Of a DNA stretch of 64,000 bases, positions 1-9,295 are shown one piece after another; position 1 is the first letter of the stretch, and every line of letters begins with the position of its first letter. Under the pieces are notes generated by a model. That model was given only the letters and a program-made list of their open reading frames with translations. It did not search any database and had not been told where the DNA came from. This stretch comes from Microbulbifer thermotolerans. GTDB lineage: Bacteria; Pseudomonadota; Gammaproteobacteria; Pseudomonadales; Cellvibrionaceae. The stretch is from contig NZ_FOKT01000008.1 in NCBI RefSeq assembly GCF_900112305.1, positions 62,001 through 126,000 on the forward strand, read 5' to 3'. The translations under genes were made by a program, and so were the position numbers.

Positions 1-415
1 TTTCGGATGTCAGTGTGCGGTGTACCGGACAGTGATCGGCGATTTCCAACAGTCGCTGCCGCTGTGCTTCGCTCAGCTCCCCGATCAATGTTATCTCTCG
101 CACAATTTCATCAATCTTACCCATTTTCGACTCGCAGTCCTCACAATCATCCGCATATATTTTTCGGTGAGAGAGTGTTACCTGAACTCTTTCCAACGGT
201 ATTCCTTTGCGGTCCGCGTACATGCGAATCGTCATCGATGTACAAGCACCAAGCCCCATCAATACATACTCATAGGGCCCCGGTCCTTTGTCATCGCCCC
301 CGTATTTTTTCGGCTCATCCGCCACCAAGTGGTGTGAACCGGAGCATATTTTATTGACGAACTTCCCCTCCAGAGTTTCCTCTACGGTAACTACGGTTTT
401 CGGTGGGCGGGACAT
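1..415 (-). CDS. OsmC family peroxiredoxin-like protein (3' end beyond the window)
   Basis: Reading the minus strand from an ATG at 415 gives an open frame of 138 codons to the window edge, so only the C-terminal tail is missing. A GAGGA ribosome site lies about 8 bases before the ATG. The two cysteines expected of the OsmC/Ohr fold are present: C58 in [17 protein letters not shown] and C129 in DHCPVHRTL. In this family they form the thiol pair that reduces hydroperoxides in the cytoplasm. An acidic, Cys-containing insert (ADDCEDCES, about residues 88-96) lies between them. The length and [20 protein letters not shown] context resemble the YhfA/OsmC-like subgroup more than Ohr. Substrate cannot be told from the sequence. 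Confidence 0.85.
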   Translation of the reverse strand, partial: MSRPPKTVVTVEETLEGKFVNKICSGSHHLVADEPKKYGGDDKGPGPYEYVLMGLGACTSMTIRMYADRKGIPLERVQVTLSHRKIYADDCEDCESKMGKIDEIVREITLIGELSEAQRQRLLEIADHCPVHRTLTSE

Positions 416-652
416 AAATGCATTCCTCAATATTGTGGCTGGGAATTCGCTGTTGTCAGGGAAGTCTATTGCAGTCGTGCCCAGCTGCAAAAATTCTGCA
501 ATGTGGCCGAATAACCACATATATCAAGGCTTTCCGGCAGCAAGCGAAAGTATCCAGCCTTGGCTTCAAGCGATTAGCGCCCTTGATCAGGACGCAGGCA
601 TCAATCGGGGTGAGCACCTAATTACCACAAAGCCCGCAGTGTGTCACGCGGC

Positions 653-1945
653 CTAAAACTGGAACTGCACCGAGGCACCCAAAAAATGTAACGCCGTATT
701 CTTGTAGCTGCCCTCCAGGCGCGGGCTAAACGGTTCCCTGCCAATCTGGTCAATATCAATATCGCCAGACCATACCAAGGTGTAGCCGACATCCAGGTGA
801 ATACCGGGGCAAACCTCTTTGCCCGCCCCTACCCCAAAACGCCAGGCTTTCCACGTGGGTGTATCCGCTGTCACCTGGGCCTTAGTGCTCATGGAGCTGT
901 CATAGGCAAACCCTGTGGACATGGACCAACCTTTTAAATAGCCGCTTGCGATAGCGTGGCGAATCCCTAGCGCAAAGTGACCCGTATCCCTGTAACCGCG
1001 ATTCACTCGAATGGTAATCTGTTCCGGACTATCTATCGCCAAAGTTACACCCGCATATTCGGTCCATCCCTGCCAGGCAAGATTTGAATAAAGTGTTGTC
1101 GAAGCAGTCAATTTCTGCTGCAGACTCACTGTTGCGGTGGCGGGTATCGTGATATCGATTTCAGTTTTTGCGCCATTAAACCGCTCGGCAAGTGGCTGAA
1201 AAAAAGGGCCGAAGTTATCTAGCGTTAGCCGGTCTGTAAAATCTACTTCGACTTCAGAGGTGTAACTCAATCCCAGTGTTGTTCCCGGAACCGGCCGGTA
1301 CATAATACCCAGATTACCGCCATAACTGATTTCGACATCGCGGTACTTGAGCTTGGCATCCTCAGGGATCAGCCCTGCCCGGGGAGCAGACAGGTATTTG
1401 AAATAGACACCCATGATGTTCAAGCCCGCGCCAACTGACAGACAGGGGTGAACCTTCCAGCTCAGGGAAGGAATCAGGCTCAAGCCGATCAGATCCACCT
1501 CCTGTGCAAAGCGTCTCCCAGCCCAGTCTTCATCATAATCCAACCCCAAGCCAAAGTTTCCAGCCAGTGCCACCCCCCAGCCAAACTTGTCCGATAGCCG
1601 GCCCGCCGCATAACCGCCGCCACCGGGAAACCATTGGATGGGGTTGCCGCCGTCATTGCCGGGAACATTCGTCAAGCCGCCGTTGGAAAAGCCGATATCG
1701 CCGTACAGTGCCTGCCCCGCCGCGCGCACTTCGGTATGCTCGCGCCAGACGGTCCCTGCGGGGTTGGTGAAGGCAGTGGCGGCATCCTCTGGCGTAGCGG
1801 CCCAACCGGCACTGGCGGTGCCGAGTGTGGGCGTGCCTATCTCCCACAGCATCAAACCGCCCGCTGCAGCGGGAAGGGAAAACAGCGATAGAATTACGGC
1901 AACAGCGGATACATTTGCGCTAAAACAAAAGCCCCCAAAAGACAT
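653..1945 (-). CDS. OmpP1/FadL family outer membrane transporter
   Basis: The 430-residue protein has an N-terminal signal peptide ending near SLPAAA. It then has the FadL/TodX-type hatch start (LMLWEIGTPTLGTASAG, followed by EDAATAFTNPAG), the hallmark of long-chain fatty acid and hydrophobic-compound channels. The rest alternates short polar and aromatic strands typical of a 14-strand barrel and ends in an aromatic residue (VQFQF), the usual barrel-assembly signal. It probably admits hydrophobic carbon sources across the outer membrane. The acyl-CoA dehydrogenase downstream fits fatty-acid use, but the two are separated by a repeat copy and are not clearly co-transcribed. The AGGAG directly abuts the chosen ATG, an unusually short spacing. 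Confidence 0.88.
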   Translation of the reverse strand: MSFGGFCFSANVSAVAVILSLFSLPAAAGGLMLWEIGTPTLGTASAGWAATPEDAATAFTNPAGTVWREHTEVRAAGQALYGDIGFSNGGLTNVPGNDGGNPIQWFPGGGGYAAGRLSDKFGWGVALAGNFGLGLDYDEDWAGRRFAQEVDLIGLSLIPSLSWKVHPCLSVGAGLNIMGVYFKYLSAPRAGLIPEDAKLKYRDVEISYGGNLGIMYRPVPGTTLGLSYTSEVEVDFTDRLTLDNFGPFFQPLAERFNGAKTEIDITIPATATVSLQQKLTASTTLYSNLAWQGWTEYAGVTLAIDSPEQITIRVNRGYRDTGHFALGIRHAIASGYLKGWSMSTGFAYDSSMSTKAQVTADTPTWKAWRFGVGAGKEVCPGIHLDVGYTLVWSGDIDIDQIGREPFSPRLEGSYKNTALHFLGASVQFQF

Positions 1946-1983
1946 CTCCTGACCCCTCTATATCCAACTGTGCATATAAGTGC

Positions 1984-2180
1984 TAAAGAACCACTGATTC
2001 AACCGACTTGCGACGGTAAAAATACGTTGAGGCCCAATGAATAGCCCGGATGATAGGCTTGGCATTTTGAAACCGTCGAATACAGGGACGGGAGCTGCAA
2101 GGATGTTCTCGTGTGGTTTTGAAATGCTCATCCCTTTGTCTGAGCACCTTAAGATTCTTTACCGTCAAAAAGTGAAGTAG
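1984..2180 (+). repeat. Decayed copy (B) of the TA-flanked palindromic element
   Basis: The left end TAAAGAACCACTGATTCAA matches the element end with several changes. The inner arm (GGCATTTTGAAACCGTCGAATAC), the CTCGTG...TTTTGAAATGCTCATCC arm and CTGAGCACC follow in the same order as in complete copies. The right side carries an inverted version of the GACGGTAAA motif found in the left part of the copy at 60023. Base changes and a collapsed central hairpin show an old copy. It fills most of the gap between the FadL gene and the acyl-CoA dehydrogenase; the remaining bases to 2386 show nothing recognisable. Confidence 0.7.
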
Positions 2181-2386
2181 CCAGGGGCACCCCGGCGCCC
2201 ACCTCTCTTCCAATGGAAAAGCGCAATGCCATCAAGCATAGAAAAGATTTTCAGGGTAAAACGGAGGATGGGCGCTATGCGGATCTTTTAACTGACAATT
2301 TTCAAAAGTGAGCACGGCGGAAAGAGACCCGCCGCGCTCTCTGCTATGCCCCGCGAGCATAGGGGAAAGCCCCAAAGGGCGCGCGG

Positions 2387-3544
2387 TCAGCGCACCCCTT
2401 CCAGCAAGTGCCGCGCAATAATCAGCCGCTGTATCTCACTGGTGCCTTCATAGATAGTAGTGATACGCACATCGCGGGACATGCGCTCCAGGGGAAATTC
2501 TCGTGTATAACCAACCCCACCGTGCATTTGCAGAGCTACGTAACAGGCCTCATTGGCTTTCTCAGAGGCATAGAGTTTTGCCATGGATGCCCGCGGACCA
2601 AAGTCCATGCCGGCATCCTTCTGCCACGCCGCCTGCATCAGCAACAGGCGCGCCGCTTCCATTTCTGTGTACTTGTCTGCCAGCTGCCACTGCAGTCCCT
2701 GGAACTGCGCTAGCTTCTTGCCAAATTGCTCGCGCTCCTGGATATAGTTGCGGGCGCAATCCAGCGCTTCCAGCCCTATGCCCAGTGCCAGCGAGCCTAT
2801 GCCTATCCGCCCCCCAGCCAGCTCTCCCGCCGCGATACGAAAGCCGCGGTTTTCCTCCCCGAGCAGGTTTGCGGCCGGAATGCGGCATTCCTCAAACACC
2901 ACCTCGTTGGTGACGGATGCCTTCTGCCCCATTTTTTCTTCCGCCTTGCCGATCACCAGTCCCGGCGTGCCCGCCTCCACCAGAAAGCAGGAGATCCCCT
3001 TGCCTTTGGGCGCTTCAGGGTCGGTCACGGCCCAAACCACAAACACACCGGCATACTCGGCACTACTGATAAACAACTTGCTGCCATTCAGCACATAGTG
3101 ATCACCGTCTCTGACCGCCCGGGTACGCATGGCGGCGGCATCGGAACCGGAACCCGACTCTGTCAAACAAAAAGAGCCTGCAGCGTATTCGCCGCTGCAG
3201 ATTTTCGGCAGGTATTTGCTTTTCTGTGCTTCATTACCCTGTGCCTGGATGACTTCCGCCACCATATTGGTAACGGAAGTAGTAGTGGCGGTAGAAGCGC
3301 ATCCCCGGGCCAATTCGGTAATAGCGAGACTGAAAGCGACGGTGCCGGCACCAGTACCACCGTATTCCGGGTCGATGTTGATCCCCATAAAACCGAGCTC
3401 CGCCAGTTGCTTGAGCTTTTCCAGCAGGAGCTGGCGATTGCCAGTCTTGTCCAACTCGGCGGCGACGGGCTTTAGTTCGCTTTCAGCAAACTGGCGCGCC
3501 GCCTCCTGGATCATCAGCTGTTCATCGGTAAGTGCGAAATCCAT
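2387..3544 (-). CDS. Acyl-CoA dehydrogenase
   Basis: This 385-residue flavoprotein has the full ACAD layout: an all-alpha N-terminal domain, a central beta domain with CLTESGSGSDAAAM and the VWAVTD region, and a C-terminal helical domain ending in IYEGTSEIQRLIIAR. The glutamate of YEGTSE (about residue 366) is the catalytic base in the short- and branched-chain subfamilies. It oxidises an acyl-CoA to the trans-2-enoyl-CoA and passes electrons to ETF in the cytoplasm. Chain-length preference is not readable; the sequence resembles short/branched-chain enzymes such as BcdH or AcdA. No other beta-oxidation gene is adjacent. Confidence 0.93.
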   Translation of the reverse strand: MDFALTDEQLMIQEAARQFAESELKPVAAELDKTGNRQLLLEKLKQLAELGFMGINIDPEYGGTGAGTVAFSLAITELARGCASTATTTSVTNMVAEVIQAQGNEAQKSKYLPKICSGEYAAGSFCLTESGSGSDAAAMRTRAVRDGDHYVLNGSKLFISSAEYAGVFVVWAVTDPEAPKGKGISCFLVEAGTPGLVIGKAEEKMGQKASVTNEVVFEECRIPAANLLGEENRGFRIAAGELAGGRIGIGSLALGIGLEALDCARNYIQEREQFGKKLAQFQGLQWQLADKYTEMEAARLLLMQAAWQKDAGMDFGPRASMAKLYASEKANEACYVALQMHGGVGYTREFPLERMSRDVRITTIYEGTSEIQRLIIARHLLEGVR

Positions 3545-3578
3545 ACAGTACCTACTTATTCTTAGTTGCCTACTGATT

Positions 3579-4496
3579 TCAGAAATGTAGTTTGTCGATC
3601 AGCCGGCGCAACATGCCCTGCTGAATTGCTACGCCGAGCATAATCAAAAACAGACCGACAATGGTTGCCATATGAATCCGTTCCCCGACCAAAAGCGCAA
3701 TGAATAGCAACGAAAGCGGCGGCGACAGATAAATCAAGTTACTGATGCGCGCCGTATCGGTGCAGAGCGTCATTGCCCCCTGCCACAACAGAAAGGCAAT
3801 CCCCATTTCAAACAACCCCACATAAAGGGCGCCGAACCAACCCGCCAACGGCGGCCACTGCCAGCTGCCCTGCACTGCCAGGGCGGCCGCCAGCCACGGC
3901 AATCCACACAGAAAGCTGAGCAGCAGATTGATCTCCGCACTGCCGCCGATACGGGTATTCAGCAGCCAGTAGCAACACCAGATCAGTGTGCTAAACAGGG
4001 CCAGCGCCACTCCCAGGGGCTGATCGAAGTGCATGCCCAGCAGGTCGCCGCGGGAAGTGATAACCAGGACACCGCTATAGCACACCAGCGCGGCCAGCAG
4101 ATCGCGACGTCGCAGCTGCTGTTTCAACACCGGCACCGAAAGCAGGGCTAACAGAATGCCCCAGGTATAGTTGAGCGGCTGCGCCTGTTGGGCGGGCAAT
4201 AAGTCGTAGGCATTGAACAGCACCAAGTAATAAAGGAAAGGGTTACAAAACCCCAGAGCGAGGTACCAACGCCGGTTCCGCCGCCAAGCGCCGGGCACCT
4301 GACCCCACTTGTGCCGCCAGCTAACCACTGCCGCCATCAAAAAAGTGGACGTCAGTGCGGCAATGGTCACCAACTGTAGAGGCGACACATAGCGCAGAGA
4401 TAATTTGAAGGCGCTGGCAACAGTGGACCAGCAGAGAACCGCCGCCAGCGCCATCAGGTAGGCGCGGCGGCTGCGGTAGACCGGGGTATCAGTCAT
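3579..4496 (-). CDS. DMT superfamily (EamA-type) inner membrane transporter
   Basis: The 305 residues form about ten hydrophobic helices in two repeated halves, the EamA/RhaT pattern. The first half starts MALAAVLCWSTVASAFKLSL, and the second EamA repeat begins around residue 155 (LGVALALFSTLIWCCYWLLN). Family members export amino acids or other metabolites across the inner membrane. It lies between the acyl-CoA dehydrogenase and an Lrp-type regulator, all on the same strand. Lrp-family proteins often control amino-acid exporters, so regulation by the neighbour is plausible but not shown. Substrate unknown. Confidence 0.88.
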   Translation of the reverse strand: MTDTPVYRSRRAYLMALAAVLCWSTVASAFKLSLRYVSPLQLVTIAALTSTFLMAAVVSWRHKWGQVPGAWRRNRRWYLALGFCNPFLYYLVLFNAYDLLPAQQAQPLNYTWGILLALLSVPVLKQQLRRRDLLAALVCYSGVLVITSRGDLLGMHFDQPLGVALALFSTLIWCCYWLLNTRIGGSAEINLLLSFLCGLPWLAAALAVQGSWQWPPLAGWFGALYVGLFEMGIAFLLWQGAMTLCTDTARISNLIYLSPPLSLLFIALLVGERIHMATIVGLFLIMLGVAIQQGMLRRLIDKLHF

Positions 4497-4566
4497 GGGC
4501 AGTTACTTCAGCTCGGCTAGCCGGTACGCGTTGGAGAGCGTCCGTGTACTGCCAGCGGCAGTGGGC

Positions 4567-5076
4567 TCAGCGCTTGCTGCCCTTAGCCTTGGGTTCGGGG
4601 TCCGGCACCGCAACAGCGGTATCCGTCTTGACCTCTTCGATCACCACATAGGTGTGGGTTTCGCGCACACCGGGAATGGAGGCCAGCTTTTCGCCGAGGA
4701 AGCGGCGGTAGCCGAGCATATCCTTAATACGAATTTTCACCAGGTAATCGAATCCCCCGGCGACCATATGGCATTCCTGCACCTCTTCCAGGTTGGACAC
4801 ATGCTCGTTGAAGGCCTCCAGGGCTTCAGTGGCAGTATCGGTCAGCGTCACCTGGATATAGACCACCAAGCCGGCGTGCACCTTCAGCGGGTCCAGCAAG
4901 GCCACATAGTCGCGGATAAACCCCTCGCGCTCCAGGCGTTTGACCCGCTCAAGACAGGGGGTGGGACTCAGATTCACCCGGCGCGCCAACTCTACGTTCG
5001 GCAGGCGCCCATGGCGCTGGAGGATGCGCAGTATCTGCCGGTCGATACGGTCCAGATCTTCCAACTTTCGAGACAT
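4567..5076 (-). CDS. Lrp/AsnC family transcriptional regulator, probable proline (putA) regulator
   Basis: The N-terminal winged HTH is clear (LDRIDRQILRILQRHGRLPN, then LSPTPCLERVKRLEREG). It is followed by the RAM ligand-binding domain with VQECHMVAGGFDYLVKI. I chose the ATG at 5076; the frame stays open upstream only to a TTG at 5100 with no better ribosome site. The C-terminus has a short charged tail (ending PKAKGSKR) beyond the usual length. The gene is divergent from putA with about 140 bp between starts. In alphaproteobacteria and Pseudomonas-type relatives an Lrp-like regulator in this position (PutR) activates putA in response to proline; the same role is inferred here. Confidence 0.9.
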   Translation of the reverse strand: MSRKLEDLDRIDRQILRILQRHGRLPNVELARRVNLSPTPCLERVKRLEREGFIRDYVALLDPLKVHAGLVVYIQVTLTDTATEALEAFNEHVSNLEEVQECHMVAGGFDYLVKIRIKDMLGYRRFLGEKLASIPGVRETHTYVVIEEVKTDTAVAVPDPEPKAKGSKR

Positions 5077-5218
5077 AGCAACATACCCTACTAGCAACAA
5101 GCCAATTCGGCGCTATATTTAACCACAACTAGCGGCAAAATGGCGATTAATTCTGAGTAGTTTCGCACATAATCTGGTTTTTTCTACTGGCCCCAGTTAA
5201 CAGAGTTCGGGAGAAAGT

Positions 5219-8200
5219 ATGTCTACAAACTTCGCCGGAGATCTGCACGCAGCCCGCCAACGGGCCCGCGAATATCTGCACGCCGATGAAAACCAGTGTG
5301 TCGGTGAGCTGCTGGCCGCACCGCGTCCCGGTGACGCGCTGCGCCAGAAGATTCTGCGCACCGCCCGCGAGCTGGTTCGCCACTCCCGCCAGCACCGCAG
5401 CAAACGCGGCACCCTGGACGCCTTTCTGCAACAATTTGGTCTCTCCAACAAGGAGGGTGTCGCCCTGATGTGCCTGGCGGAATCCCTGCTCCGGGTACCG
5501 GATGCGGATACCGCCGACAAACTGATCGCCGAGAAAGTGCACTCCGGCAATTGGGCCAGCCACCGTGGCCAATCCGACTCTCTGTTCGTCAACGCCTCCA
5601 CCTGGGGCCTGATGCTGACCGGCAGCATCGTGGAATTGGACCCGGACATCACAGAAAAACCCGCATCCTGGGTGAAACGCCTGGTCAGCCGCCTGGGTGA
5701 GCCAATGGTGCGCGCCTCCATGATGCAGGCAATGAAAATTATGGGCGGTCAATACGTGCTGGGCCGCACAATCGAAGAAGCCCTTAAGCGTGGCCCGGCG
5801 GAAAACCTGCCCGGCACCCGCTTCTCCTTTGATATGCTCGGTGAAGGCGCCCGCACCATGGCGGATGCGGAACGTTACTTCGACGCCTACATGAGCGCCA
5901 TCGAGACCATCGGCAAAAACAACGACAAACGCGACGTCGTCGAAGCCAACGGTATCTCCATTAAGCTTTCCGCCCTGCACCCCCGCTACAGCGCCCTGCA
6001 GCGCGAGCGGGTGATGAACGAACTACTACCGCAGGTAAAAGCGCTTTGCGCCGCCGCGGCCAAGTACGACATGGGCCTCAATATCGACGCCGAGGAAGCA
6101 GACCGCCTGGATATCTCCCTGGACATTTTCGAAGCCCTGGCACGGGATCCGGAGCTGAAAGGCTGGCAGGGACTAGGCTTTGTAATGCAAGCCTACCAAA
6201 AGCGCGCGCCGCACGTGGCGGACTGGCTCATTGCACTGGGCCGCGACACCGGGCGCAAACTGATGGTGCGCCTGGTTAAAGGCGCCTACTGGGACTCAGA
6301 AATCAAACACGCCCAACAAATGGGCCTCACCGATTACCCGGTTTACACCCGCAAATGCCACACCGATCTCTCTTACCAGGTGTGCGCCAAAAAATTGCTG
6401 GAAGCCCGCGACGCCATCTACCCACAGTTCGCCACCCACAACGCCTATACAGTGGGCCTGATTCTGGAGCTGGCCGGTGACCGCGACGATTACGAATTCC
6501 AACGTCTGCACGGCATGGGGCACCTGCTGTATGCACAAGTGGAAGCGGTACATGGCAAACGCGTACCCGTACGTGTCTACGCTCCCGTGGGCGCACACCG
6601 GGACCTTCTGCCCTACCTGGTACGCCGACTACTGGAAAACGGGGCCAACAGCTCTTTCGTCAACCGCTTTATGGATGAAAAAACCCCGGTCGAAGAGCTG
6701 GTACAGGACACCATCGAACTGAGCGAAGCCTGCAACCCCTATCGCCACCCGCAAATCCCAGTACCGGAAGATATCTATATGGGCGCTGAAGCGCTGCCTC
6801 GCAAAAACTCACACGGTCTGGAACTAACGGACCCCATCGCCACCAAGCCTCTGCTGGAGGCCGTGGAAGCCATACGCGGCAAGCAGTTTAAAGGCGGCCC
6901 CATCGTCGACGGAGTGATGGGCGAAGCGGACCTGCCGGTACACAACCCGGCCACTGGGGACTTGGTCGGCTATACGGCCAACACCGACAAACATCTGATC
7001 GACCGCGCCTATACCGCCGCGGTAGAGGCGCAAACAGCTTGGGACCGCCTGGGCGGTAACGAGCGAGCGAAAATTCTCGACCGGATTGCCGAACTCTACG
7101 AAAAGCACATCCACGATCTGACCGCCCTGATCTGCATGGAAGCCGGCCGCACCCTGAATGACGGTATCAGCGAAGTGCGCGAAGCGGTAGACTTCTGTCG
7201 CTACTACGCCAACGGTGCGCGCCAGCATTTCAGCGAACCTCAGCCCCTGCCCGGCCCCACCGGCGAAAGCAACCAGCTGTACCTGTGCGGCCGCGGTGTT
7301 TTTGTCGCCATCAGCCCTTGGAACTTCCCCCTGGCCATTTTTACCGGCCAGGTCGTTGCGGCACTGGCGTCGGGCAACGCCGTACTGGCCAAGCCGGCGG
7401 AGCAGACCCCACTGATCGCCGCCCGTGCCGTACAGCTAATGCATGAAGCCGGCGTACCCGAAAAAGTGCTGCACTTGATTACCGGCACCGGCGCCGCCGT
7501 GGGCAAACCCCTGATCGAAGACCCGCGCCTCTCCGGCGTGGCTTTCACTGGCTCCACCGAAACAGCGCGCCTGATCAACCAGCAACTGGCAATGAAAGAA
7601 GGCCCGATTACCCCACTAATCGCCGAAACCGGGGGCCAAAACGTGATGATCGTGGACTCCACCGCCCTGCCCGAACAGGTAGTGGACGACGTCATCCAAT
7701 CCGCCTTCCTCAGCGCCGGCCAGCGCTGCTCTGCCCTGCGCATCCTCTGTGTACAGGACGTGATCGCCGACAACCTGCTGGAAATGCTCAAAGGCGCCTG
7801 CAAAGAACTGACCCTGGGCGACCCCTCCAAGCTGGAAACCGACATAGGCCCGGTAATCGACGAAAAAGCCCTCAGCATGCTGGAAAGACACCGCGCGCGC
7901 ATGCAAAAAGAGGCCAAACCGCTGTTCACCTTCGACGACAGTAAAAAACCAGCCAAAGGCACCTTCTTCGGCCCACAGGTGGTGGAAATCGAGGACTTCT
8001 CCCTACTCGAGCGAGAAGTGTTCGGCCCTTTCCTGCACGTAGTGCGCTTTAAGGCAGAAGAACTAGAAGACGTCATTCGCCGTATCAACGCTACCGGCTA
8101 CGGCCTCACCTTCGGCCTGCACTCTCGCATCGAAGGCCGCGCACACGCGGTATTCAAGCGCGTGAAAGTCGGCAACTGCTACGTAAACCGCGATATGGTC

Positions 8201-8365
8201 GGCGCAGTGGTAGGCGTCAACCCCTTCGGTGGCCAGGGTCTCTCCGGCACCGGCCCCAAAGCCGGCGGCCCCCACTACCTGTTCCGCTTCGCCAACGAAA
8301 AAACCAAAACCATCAACACCGTGGCCACCGGCGGCAACACTCAACTGTTTACCCTGGGCCAGTAA
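5219..8365 (+). CDS. putA: Bifunctional proline dehydrogenase / L-glutamate gamma-semialdehyde dehydrogenase PutA
   Basis: At 1048 residues this is a short PutA. It has a helical arm, then the FAD-dependent proline dehydrogenase barrel to about residue 500 (ISIKLSALHPRY, RLVKGAYWDSEIK, and YAPVGAHRDLLPYLVRRLLENGA), then an NAD-dependent aldehyde dehydrogenase domain. In the latter, E of TPLIAETGGQN (about 803) and C of SAGQRCSALR (837) are the catalytic pair. It converts proline to glutamate with channelled P5C. It starts directly with the helical region and lacks the ribbon-helix-helix DNA-binding domain of E. coli PutA, so it cannot self-repress; the divergent Lrp-type gene is the likely regulator. 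GGGAGA precedes the ATG. No putP transporter is adjacent. Confidence 0.96.
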   Translation: MSTNFAGDLHAARQRAREYLHADENQCVGELLAAPRPGDALRQKILRTARELVRHSRQHRSKRGTLDAFLQQFGLSNKEGVALMCLAESLLRVPDADTADKLIAEKVHSGNWASHRGQSDSLFVNASTWGLMLTGSIVELDPDITEKPASWVKRLVSRLGEPMVRASMMQAMKIMGGQYVLGRTIEEALKRGPAENLPGTRFSFDMLGEGARTMADAERYFDAYMSAIETIGKNNDKRDVVEANGISIKLSALHPRYSALQRERVMNELLPQVKALCAAAAKYDMGLNIDAEEADRLDISLDIFEALARDPELKGWQGLGFVMQAYQKRAPHVADWLIALGRDTGRKLMVRLVKGAYWDSEIKHAQQMGLTDYPVYTRKCHTDLSYQVCAKKLLEARDAIYPQFATHNAYTVGLILELAGDRDDYEFQRLHGMGHLLYAQVEAVHGKRVPVRVYAPVGAHRDLLPYLVRRLLENGANSSFVNRFMDEKTPVEELVQDTIELSEACNPYRHPQIPVPEDIYMGAEALPRKNSHGLELTDPIATKPLLEAVEAIRGKQFKGGPIVDGVMGEADLPVHNPATGDLVGYTANTDKHLIDRAYTAAVEAQTAWDRLGGNERAKILDRIAELYEKHIHDLTALICMEAGRTLNDGISEVREAVDFCRYYANGARQHFSEPQPLPGPTGESNQLYLCGRGVFVAISPWNFPLAIFTGQVVAALASGNAVLAKPAEQTPLIAARAVQLMHEAGVPEKVLHLITGTGAAVGKPLIEDPRLSGVAFTGSTETARLINQQLAMKEGPITPLIAETGGQNVMIVDSTALPEQVVDDVIQSAFLSAGQRCSALRILCVQDVIADNLLEMLKGACKELTLGDPSKLETDIGPVIDEKALSMLERHRARMQKEAKPLFTFDDSKKPAKGTFFGPQVVEIEDFSLLEREVFGPFLHVVRFKAEELEDVIRRINATGYGLTFGLHSRIEGRAHAVFKRVKVGNCYVNRDMVGAVVGVNPFGGQGLSGTGPKAGGPHYLFRFANEKTKTINTVATGGNTQLFTLGQ

Positions 8366-8406
8366 TCTCCCAGGGCTCTGCCCTCTGCGGGCAAATCCAA
8401 TCCATG

Positions 8407-8433
8407 GGGCGAACCTTGTGTTCGCCCTTTTTT
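8407..8433 (+). terminator. Rho-independent terminator of putA
   Basis: A perfect 8-bp stem (GGGCGAAC / GTTCGCCC) with a CTTGT loop is followed directly by six T. It lies about 40 bases after the putA stop. Confidence 0.9.
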
Positions 8434-8518
8434 ATTGGCAGCACAGCAACCGTCACATCAAAAAACTATAACTAATCTGCTTTCAGGAGGCAGACTCTTC
8501 ACTCCCAGACCTGAAGCC

Positions 8519-8585
8519 CACCCCATTATCTGGCTCAGAACCAACTACCATTATCAAATGAATCCATCAGAGCCCCATTAACTAT
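8519..8585 (+). repeat. Decayed right-end fragment (I) of the TA-flanked element
   Basis: The segment runs GGCTCAGAACCAACTACCATT, then AATCCATCAGAGCCCC. It tracks the right-hand part of the complete copies (GAGCGCCCCGGAACC..TACCATT..AATTAATCAGAGGTTCC), with gaps and substitutions. It sits just upstream of complete copy A, so two generations of the element appear side by side. The match is by eye only. Confidence 0.45.
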
Positions 8586-8624
8586 TTCCATCTCGCAACC
8601 ACAAATATTTATGGGGCAAAATAT

Positions 8625-8842
8625 TATGGAGCCTCTGATTAATGACTCCTGGACGACAAAAAGGTATATCACCCAAATGAAAAGCTCAGGTGGTGGGATG
8701 GATATTTCGAAACCGCCGGATACAAGGAGGTATCCGGCGGAGCTACAGAGAAGTACTCGTGCGTTTTCGAAATATCCACCCCATTACCTGAGCGCCCCGG
8801 AACCAACGACTATACTCAGGTAAATTAATCAGAGACTCCCTA
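8625..8842 (+). repeat. Complete copy (A) of the ~218-bp TA-flanked palindromic element (MITE-like)
   Basis: Both ends carry TA followed by near-identical inverted ends: TGGAGCCTCTGATTAAT on the left, and GGGAGTCTCTGATTAAT read inward from the right. Inside, a long inverted arm (GGATATTTCGAAA on both sides) encloses a perfect 11-bp central hairpin, CCGCCGGATAC / GTATCCGGCGG. No open reading frame of note lies inside. The right-hand TA with the preceding C reads TAG on the minus strand and is the stop codon of the small gene at 8840-9106. TA duplication with short inverted ends is typical of MITEs moved by IS630/Tc1-mariner transposases. Confidence 0.85.
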
Positions 8843-9106
8843 AGCCTCTTCAAATTCCAATGAAATTCCAGACCTGGATTCTGACCTTAACTTTATTTTA
8901 TCTTCAAAAGGCCACTTTATTGAAATACACCTAACAAAACTACCCGCATCACAGAATGCAACCACCTCCCCCTCTATGCTTTTATCCCACGAAGATCCGT
9001 TCCAATTTGCAAAATCATAACATCCCGCCTCAGGACCCATTCGAACAGCAATAAAATACAAACCCTTCAGAAAAGGAGTACCATATTTCCATTCAATTTC
9101 CAGCAT
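8840..9106 (-). CDS. Hypothetical protein, 88 residues
   Basis: The small acidic protein begins MLEIEWKYGTPFLKG after a GAGG ribosome site and has no signal peptide or membrane segment. It contains two cysteines and several tryptophans. I recognise no family. The stop codon TAG lies exactly at the right end of repeat copy A, so the natural C-terminus may have been set by that insertion. Base composition is AT-richer than the neighbouring putA, which suggests recent acquisition. The 190 bases between its start and the next gene show nothing recognisable. Confidence 0.6.
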   Translation of the reverse strand: MLEIEWKYGTPFLKGLYFIAVRMGPEAGCYDFANWNGSSWDKSIEGEVVAFCDAGSFVRCISIKWPFEDKIKLRSESRSGISLEFEEA

Positions 9107-9295
9107 AAAACCCTCAATTTCTTCTGAAGAATCTAAAAATCACACTGAACTGCCTTGAGGCTCTTCTCTTTTAAATAGCGACAAGACAGCCACAACCGGC
9201 ATTCAGCAAGGGCTACCAATCCAGGAAAATTCAATATCCTTGCTATGCAGATACCATCTCGATATCACCCAACCATTTGCAAAGAGAGGATAGAA

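Noticed and set aside
1..357. Plus-strand frames at the left edge.
   Set aside because: They are antisense to the OsmC-type gene, whose two-cysteine motif is diagnostic.
5147..5980. A 277-codon frame opposite the putA start.
   Set aside because: It is complementary to the proline dehydrogenase coding sequence and covers its promoter; a shadow frame in GC-rich DNA.
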